Shown: one piece after another, positions 59,691 to 64,000 of the stretch
Position numbering within the stretch: position 1 is the first letter of the stretch
Layout of the letters: each line of letters opens with the position of its first letter
From: Streptomyces rhizoryzae
GTDB lineage: Bacteria; Actinomycetota; Actinomycetes; Streptomycetales; Streptomycetaceae
Assembly: GCF_023155275.1 (NCBI RefSeq)
Contig: NZ_JALMUV010000030.1
Coordinates: 38,428 to 102,427 of the forward strand
Length of the DNA: 64,000 nucleotides
Direction of reading: 5' to 3'
Made by a program: the position numbers and the translations under genes
Notes under the pieces: generated by a model
What the model was told of the DNA's origin: nothing
The model's database searches: none
What the model saw: the letters and a program-made list of their open reading frames with translations, nothing else

Positions 59691-60178
59691 TCAGTGGTTC
59701 TCGCAGAGGGCGGTGGACGCCGCGGTGGACGCCTTGGCGATCGCGGCCTCGGAGTTGAGGGACGCCTCCGAGTTCGTCATCAGCGACACGTGACGGCCGT
59801 CCGCGGTCGCCGCGGGGAACGACAGGTAGCCCGGCACGCCGCCGAGGTGTCCGAACGCGACGCCGCCGCAGGGCAGAGGGAGCCGGTCCAGCCCGAGGCC
59901 GTACGGGGCGTGGCTCAGCCCGTCGCGCACCAGCGCGGCCAGGCTGTAGGTGCCGTCCGGATCCGCCCGCGGCCGGGGGACGTTGGTGGGGATGCCGCTG
60001 GTGTGCTGGAGGAGTTGGCGGACGGTGATGGTGTTGCCGTCGTCACCGTTCCCGTCGGCCACACCCGGCAGGTACCGCTCAATCGCCGCGTCGAGGTCGG
60101 CCTTGCCCTCGTCGACCAGTTGCAGCACCACCGCGGCGGTGAAGGTCTTGGTCTGGCTCCCTCGGGGCGTGCGGCTGT
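59691..60178 (-). pseudogene. Decayed serine hydrolase (beta-lactamase family)
   Basis: What remains is the SxxK segment GSQTKTFTAAVVLQLVDEGKADLDAAIERYLPG, then TITVRQLLQHTSGIPTN and LAALVRDGLSH. It then jumps to a C-terminal APYGLGLDRLPLPCGGVAFGHLGGVPGYLSF segment. The YxN motif and the 100-odd residues that normally lie between are gone, and no start codon or signal peptide precedes the SxxK because the DUF4267 gene occupies that space. The reading frame is otherwise open to a stop at 59691, so decay was by deletion. Confidence 0.78.
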
Positions 60179-60606
60179 CAGGCGGGCTGCGGGACGGGAG
60201 CCGGGGCGTCGGCCTTGTGCGCCTTGCCTGTCTCGCGGAGGGTCAGGAGACCGATGGCCGCGATCACCGCCGAGGTCAGGCCGTGGATGCCGAACGCGGC
60301 GGCGCCGGGGCCCTGGTGGGCCAAGACGTTGATCATGTCGCCGAACGGGGCGACGGCCTCCATCAGCAAGACCCAGCCCAGGGCGCGGCGGTGGCCGGTC
60401 ACCAGCAGGACGCCGATGACCAGGCCCATGGCGAGTTCGCGGGTGCCCTTCATGATGAGGAAGCCGTCGCCGTTGCGGGCGGGCCAGTTCGGCAGGCCCA
60501 CACCTTGCGTGGACGCCACCGGCGCCAGGACGAAGGACAGTCCGAGGTAGAGGACGAACAGGGCGCAGGCGGTAGCCAGGACGGTGTTGACGTTCTTCAG
60601 CGACAT
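60178..60606 (-). CDS. DUF4267 membrane protein
   Basis: 142 residues with four transmembrane helices (VNTVLATACALFVLYLGLSFVLAP, ELAMGLVIGVLLVTG, ALGWVLLMEAVAPFGDMINVLAH, GIHGLTSAVIAAIGLLTL) and the family motif NGDGFLIMKGTRELAMG. Function unknown. It lies 67 bp downstream of the monooxygenase gene and is probably in the same TetR-controlled operon. Confidence 0.85.
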   Translation of the reverse strand: MSLKNVNTVLATACALFVLYLGLSFVLAPVASTQGVGLPNWPARNGDGFLIMKGTRELAMGLVIGVLLVTGHRRALGWVLLMEAVAPFGDMINVLAHQGPGAAAFGIHGLTSAVIAAIGLLTLRETGKAHKADAPAPVPQPA

Positions 60607-60673
60607 GGTGCTTCTCCTTCGGCGTTCGGACGGGGGCGGGCGGGGTGCAGCGCGGCACGGTGGGGATGACGGG

Positions 60674-61024
60674 TCATACGTCGATCTGCTCGAAGATGTG
60701 CGGGTACGACACGATGTCGTCGGGGAACTCGGCTGCCATGCGCCGGAACTCCGGGCTGCCGAACGCGGTGGCGAGCGCCTCGGTCGACTCCCAGACCGCG
60801 AGGTTCATCAGCAGCTGACTGTTCGCCGTTCCCTTGTGCATCCGCAGGGAGACGAAACCGGGCTGCGCCTTCATGAACTCGGCCTGCCGCCGGAAGAGCG
60901 GCAGGAACGACGCGTACCTCTCCTCCGGTACGACGAAGGTGTTGGCCAGCACGATGGGCCCGGTCACCTCCTTGAACTGCGCGAACATCGGCGTGTTCGG
61001 GTCGAGGCTCTGGAGCTTGGCCAT
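60674..61024 (-). CDS. Antibiotic biosynthesis monooxygenase (ABM)-fold protein
   Basis: 116 residues from ATG 61024. ABM pattern: PIVLANTFVVPEERYASFLPLFRRQAEFMKAQPGFVSLRMHKG and LLMNLAVWESTEALATAFGSPEFRRMAAEFP. Members are small dimeric haem-degrading or quinone-forming monooxygenases; a catalytic triad is not evident. The gene is divergent from a TetR regulator across a region with repeats and a palindrome. Confidence 0.85.
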   Translation of the reverse strand: MAKLQSLDPNTPMFAQFKEVTGPIVLANTFVVPEERYASFLPLFRRQAEFMKAQPGFVSLRMHKGTANSQLLMNLAVWESTEALATAFGSPEFRRMAAEFPDDIVSYPHIFEQIDV

Positions 61025-61084
61025 TTCGGTACGTCCTCTCGCTCTTGGTTGTCCGCTCGGAGGTGTCTGGCCGACACGCGCGGT

Positions 61085-61152
61085 CAACACGTGTTGTCAA
61101 CATGCGTTGGCAAACGTAGGGGTGCGGCCCTGGACTGTCAACAGTCGTTGGC
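61085..61152. promoter_or_regulatory. Repeated operator region between ABM/DUF4267 operon and TetR
   Basis: A 12-bp palindrome CAACACGTGTTG (61085-61096) is next to two 17-bp direct repeats TGTCAACAnnCGTTGGC (61095-61111 and 61136-61152, 15 of 17 identical). A third CGTTGGC (61160-61166) abuts the TetR ATG. This is enough for several TetR dimers and for autoregulation. Confidence 0.68.
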
Positions 61153-61166
61153 CTACATTCGTTGGC

Positions 61167-61745
61167 ATGAGCAGCACGGAGAACCAGCAGGCCGTACGGC
61201 GTTCCGACGCAACCCGCGCCGCGATCCTCGCCGCGGCCCGCGAACGGTTCGCGGCGGACGGCTACGAGAGGGCGACCATCCGGGCCATCGCGCGCGACGC
61301 GAAGATCGATCCGTCGATGGTGATGCGCTACTACGACAGCAAGGCGGGCCTGTTCGCAGCTGCCGTGGCGATCGACCCCCACCTGCCCGACCTGCCCGTC
61401 GAACCGCGCGAGGCGATCGGCCGGACGCTGGTGAGCCACTTCCTGACCCTGTGGGAGGAGCACGAGGAGCTCACCGCACTGATGCGGGTCGGCGCCACCG
61501 ATCCGGCCGCCGCCGACCGCATGCAGAGTGTGCTCCGCGAGCAGTTGATCCCGCTGGCCCGCCGGGTGGGCCCCGAGCCGGAACAGGCTCCGATGCGGGC
61601 GGCACTGTGCGCCGCGGCCGTGCTGGGCCTCGCGCTGACCCGCTACGTCCTGCGGTTCCCGGCGAGCGTGGCGCTCGGCCACGAGGAGATCGTGGACTGG
61701 CTCGGTCCCACGGTCCAGCGCTATCTCACCGCTCCCACGCCCTGA
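61167..61745 (+). CDS. TetR-family transcriptional regulator
   Basis: 192 residues. HTH at residues 10-55: RRSDATRAAILAAARERFAADGYERATIRAIARDAKIDPSMVMRYYDSKAGLFAAAV. A short C-terminal ligand domain follows (LTLWEEHEELTALMRVGATDPAAADRM, RAALCAAAVLGLALTRYVLRFPA). It is divergent from the ABM/DUF4267 genes and sits beside its probable operators. The ATG follows the last CGTTGGC with no normal Shine-Dalgarno, which suggests a leaderless or operator-overlapping start. Confidence 0.92.
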   Translation: MSSTENQQAVRRSDATRAAILAAARERFAADGYERATIRAIARDAKIDPSMVMRYYDSKAGLFAAAVAIDPHLPDLPVEPREAIGRTLVSHFLTLWEEHEELTALMRVGATDPAAADRMQSVLREQLIPLARRVGPEPEQAPMRAALCAAAVLGLALTRYVLRFPASVALGHEEIVDWLGPTVQRYLTAPTP

Positions 61746-61775
61746 ATGCGGCCGGGTCGGCACGCCGGTTCGCCG

Positions 61776-62765
61776 TCAGAGCCAGCCGTTGCGGCGGAAG
61801 GCCCGGTACAGCAGTCCGGCTCCCAGTGCCATCACGGCGAGCGCGCAGGGGTAGCCGTAGCGCCAGTCCAGTTCGGGCATGTGGGTGAAGTTCATGCCGT
61901 AGATCCCGGTGACCATCGTGGGGATGGCGAGGATCGCGGCCCATGCGCTGATGCGGCGCATGTCGTCGTTCTGCCAGGTGCCCACCTTCGCCAGATGGGC
62001 GTCCAGGACGGAGACGAGCAAATCGTCCAGGGCGCGGACTTCGGTGTCCGTGCGCGTGAGGTGGTCGGTGACGTCACGGAAGTACGGCAGGACCTGCTGC
62101 GGCCAGTCATCCCGCGCCGTGGTGAAGGGCTGCATCACCGGGACGAGCGGCTGGACGGCGTCGCGGAACTCCACCACCTCGCGTTTGAGCGAGTAGATCC
62201 GCTCGGTCAGGTCCTCGCGGGCGGCCGAGAACACGCACTGCTCCAACTCCGTCAAATCGGCGCGTAGTTGGGCGGCGGCCTCGGCGTAGGCGTCGACGAT
62301 CACATCGGTCACCGCGTGCAGGACGCCCACCGGCCCGAGCCGTGCCATCTCCGGCTGCTGCGAGAACCGGCGCGCAGCCTCGGCCGTGGGATCGTCCGCG
62401 CCGTGCCGTACGGTCAGCGCGAAGGACGGGCCGAGGAAGATCATCACTTCGCCGGTCTCCACCTCCGCGGTCTGCTCGACGACCCACAGGCTCTTCACGG
62501 CGACCGCCAGAACGTCGCCGTAGCGTTCCTGTTTCGGTCGTTGGTGGGCCTGGACCGCGTCCTCGATGGCCAGCGGATGCAGCTTCAGGTACGCGCCGAG
62601 CCGGTGCAGCTCCTCCTGTCGGGGCTGGTCCATGCGGATCCAGGCGAACTCATCCTGTTCCAGTCCGGCCAGACGGTCCAAGGCGGCCTGGCAACCCCCG
62701 TCCTGCTGCCGGCAGTCGATCGGCTCGCCTTCGCCCGTCCGCTCCTGGTAAATCACACACTCCAT
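61776..62765 (-). CDS. corA: CorA-family divalent cation transporter
   Basis: 329 residues. A large N-terminal cytoplasmic domain (LGAYLKLHPLAIEDAVQAHQRPKQERYGDVLAV, RREVVEFRDAVQPLV-type stalk helix) precedes two C-terminal transmembrane helices with the signature GIYGMNF between them (ISAWAAILAIPTMVTGIYGMNFTHMP, then PCALAVMALGAGLLYRAF). The GMN motif defines CorA Mg/Co channels. ATG 62765 is chosen; the frame opens further to 62804. Confidence 0.93.
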   Translation of the reverse strand: MECVIYQERTGEGEPIDCRQQDGGCQAALDRLAGLEQDEFAWIRMDQPRQEELHRLGAYLKLHPLAIEDAVQAHQRPKQERYGDVLAVAVKSLWVVEQTAEVETGEVMIFLGPSFALTVRHGADDPTAEAARRFSQQPEMARLGPVGVLHAVTDVIVDAYAEAAAQLRADLTELEQCVFSAAREDLTERIYSLKREVVEFRDAVQPLVPVMQPFTTARDDWPQQVLPYFRDVTDHLTRTDTEVRALDDLLVSVLDAHLAKVGTWQNDDMRRISAWAAILAIPTMVTGIYGMNFTHMPELDWRYGYPCALAVMALGAGLLYRAFRRNGWL

Positions 62766-63057
62766 ACCTTCTCGGATGCTTCCGCCGCCGCATTCCATGC
62801 CCATGCTTTCGCACGGCAGCGTCCTTCACCGCCCGTCCGCACCTGACCGTCACTGTGCCTTCACAGGGGGTGGCTGCCGGCCACCTCGGGCCGACAGCGG
62901 CCTGGGCACACGCGCCGTAGCGCACCTGCGGGGGAGTTCGTCCTCTCGTGCGGCGTGCCCGGGTGGGGCGGTGGGTTGGTCTGTTCGGGTGAAGTCGGGT
63001 CAAGGGTGTGGCGGCGTATTGGCTATTTCGGGTTAATGGTGGTGACCGTTTTCCGGC

Positions 63058-63090
63058 GGGTTGCCCATCTCTCCGGGAGAGAGGCAACCC
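63058..63090. promoter_or_regulatory. Strong 33-base hairpin in the propeller gene leader
   Basis: GGGTTGCC pairs with GGCAACCC (63058-63065 / 63083-63090), and TCTCTCC pairs with GGAGAGA inside it, separated by CA on one side only. It lies 150 bp before the propeller ATG. It is either a terminator or attenuator, or part of a cis-acting leader. Confidence 0.6.
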
Positions 63091-63217
63091 CTGTGGTGCG
63101 CCGGTGCGTTGGTCCGTAGCGGTGTGTCCTTTCTCTGTCCCGGTGTGCAAGCGGTGATCCGGTTCGCGTACGCCGGCGCCGTGCGACGCTGGCCCCGGTG
63201 GGATTTCCAGGGCGGCC

Positions 63218-63231
63218 CTCTCAGCTGAGAG
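63218..63231 (+). promoter_or_regulatory. Palindrome overlapping the ribosome binding site of the propeller gene
   Basis: CTCTCAGCTGAGAG, a perfect 14-base palindrome, ends inside the Shine-Dalgarno GAGAGAGG that precedes ATG 63241. As RNA it could fold and mask the ribosome binding site; as DNA it could be an operator. Confidence 0.55.
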
Positions 63232-63240
63232 AGGTGTGTC

Positions 63241-64000
63241 ATGGAATCGAGTACATGGTGGTTGGCGGCTCCGGCGGTAGCCCGCGGGGTTCGGCCGGTC
63301 GTACCGGCGGGTGGAGCAGAGGTGGCCGCCGTACGGGGGCTCGTGGCCACGCCGTTCAGTGCGGCGTTCTCCACGGTGACGATCCCGGCGGGCACGAGCC
63401 CGATTCCGGTGGCAGTGGCGCCGAACGGCAACGTCTACGTCGGCAACGCCAATTCCAACACCGTGACGGTGATCAGCAGCACCACGAACACCGTCCTGGC
63501 CACCGTCCCTGTCGGCTCGAACCCGGCCATGATCGCGGTGGCGGCGAACGGCAACGTCTACGTCACCAACCAGAGCTCGAACTCCGTGACGGTGATCGAC
63601 AGCTTCACGAACACCGTCCTGGCCACCGTACCCGTCGGCGCGGGCCCGTTCGCGCTGGCGGTGGCGCCGAACGGCAACGTCTACGTCGCCAACAGCACGT
63701 CGAACAACGTGACGGTGATCGACAGCGCCACGAACACGGTCCTGGCCACCGTCCCCGTGGGCGCGGTCCCGGATGCGGTGGCGGTGGCGGCGAACGGCAA
63801 CGTCTACGTCGCCAACCGGAACGCGGGCACCGCGACGGTGATCAACAGCGCCACGAACACCGTCATCACCACCCTCCCCACCGGTGGCTTCCCGGGCGCG
63901 GCGGCGGTGGCGCCGAACGGCAACGTCTACATCGCCAACCAGACCTCGAACAACGTGACGGTGATCGACAGCGCCACGAACACGGTCCTGGCCACCGTCC
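63241..64000 (+). CDS. YVTN-type beta-propeller repeat protein (3' end outside window)
   Basis: 253 residues visible, no stop before the window edge. After about 45 residues without a strong signal peptide (MESSTWWLAAPAVARGVRP), the protein is made of 41-residue repeats of the form PNGNVYVANSTSNNVTVIDSATNTVLATVPVG, the YVTN family beta-propeller unit. At least four full units are present, starting near residues 61, 102, 143 and 184, with a fifth at 225. Such proteins are usually surface or secreted binding proteins. The ATG has GAGAGAGG at good spacing. Confidence 0.88.
   Translation, partial: MESSTWWLAAPAVARGVRPVVPAGGAEVAAVRGLVATPFSAAFSTVTIPAGTSPIPVAVAPNGNVYVGNANSNTVTVISSTTNTVLATVPVGSNPAMIAVAANGNVYVTNQSSNSVTVIDSFTNTVLATVPVGAGPFALAVAPNGNVYVANSTSNNVTVIDSATNTVLATVPVGAVPDAVAVAANGNVYVANRNAGTATVINSATNTVITTLPTGGFPGAAAVAPNGNVYIANQTSNNVTVIDSATNTVLATV
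63424..64000 (+). repeat. Tandem 123-bp coding repeats
   Basis: AACGGCAACGTCTACGTC-type words recur at 63424, 63547, 63670, 63793 and 63916, exactly 123 bp apart, with long identical stretches such as ACGAACACGGTCCTGGCCACC. The near-identity at DNA level, including synonymous positions, shows recent amplification or gene conversion, so copy number may vary between strains. Confidence 0.85.

Larger units (their letters stand above)
62766..63240. other. 475-bp intergenic region with two hairpins
   Basis: Contains the divergent promoters of corA and the propeller gene. Short frames on both strands are not supported. The two structured elements are listed separately; between them I see nothing recognisable. 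Confidence 0.5.

Noticed and set aside
63424..64000. Regular repeats as a CRISPR-like array
   Set aside because: The repeats are 123 bp long with no unique spacers, and they encode a coherent beta-propeller protein.

Overview
The window is very G+C-rich throughout, with frequent GTG starts, densely packed genes and many two-component, TetR, PadR, LysR, HxlR and SARP regulators. It also carries a 2-methylisoborneol (2-MIB) locus with its encapsulin. Together these point to a Streptomyces chromosome, probably an accessory or arm region. That placement is inferred from the mix of regulators, secreted proteins and several decayed genes. I see no rRNA, no tRNA, no CRISPR array and no complete transposon.

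Layout, 0-15 kb: a two-component pair (1-1587), a small membrane protein in frame with a damaged ECF sigma factor (1626-3374), a DUF1330 protein and an epoxide-hydrolase-like enzyme, then a coupled pair ending in a large M48 membrane metalloprotease (4976-7776). From 7.8 to 11.7 kb lies a minus-strand block of cell-surface proteins ending at a LuxR-HTH/SARP regulator. Two of its promoters carry matching 11-bp-spaced heptamers that look like SARP boxes. Divergent from it is an HTH-NACHT-membrane STAND protein (11889-14315), followed by a CbiZ-type adenosylcobinamide amidohydrolase.

15-31 kb: small regulator-enzyme units. PadR with an acyl-CoA dehydrogenase has a perfect 20-bp palindrome upstream. 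LysR is divergent from an epimerase and an aldo/keto reductase. TetR is divergent from an MDR oxidoreductase, and HxlR from an NmrA-like reductase. Between them lie a probable 150-nt free-standing RNA (17765-17916), a decayed nitroreductase, and two adjacent alpha/beta hydrolases that both have glycine in place of the catalytic nucleophile. A secreted phospholipase-D-like enzyme closes the block.

31-50 kb: a second two-component pair whose kinase has an extra C-terminal membrane domain, then exported proteins (Tat purple acid phosphatase, Tat lipoprotein DyP peroxidase, beta-helix lipoprotein, and an LAHTG-anchored SdrD-like protein). Next is a complete class I P450 cassette (ferredoxin, ferredoxin reductase, P450) running into the 2-MIB operon from the opposite strand. 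In that operon a family 2B encapsulin with a cyclic-nucleotide-binding domain, the 2-MIB synthase (presumed cargo) and the geranyl-diphosphate C-methyltransferase are co-transcribed.

50-64 kb: a predicted conflict system (trypsin-like protease fused to a nSTAND1 NTPase and a C-terminal repeat region, plus a Trypco1 protein), a third response regulator facing an internally duplicated histidine kinase, a membrane serine hydrolase, a small secreted cysteine protein, a decayed serine hydrolase, DUF4267 and monooxygenase genes with a divergent TetR and repeated operators, a CorA transporter, and at the edge a YVTN beta-propeller gene made of 123-bp repeats.
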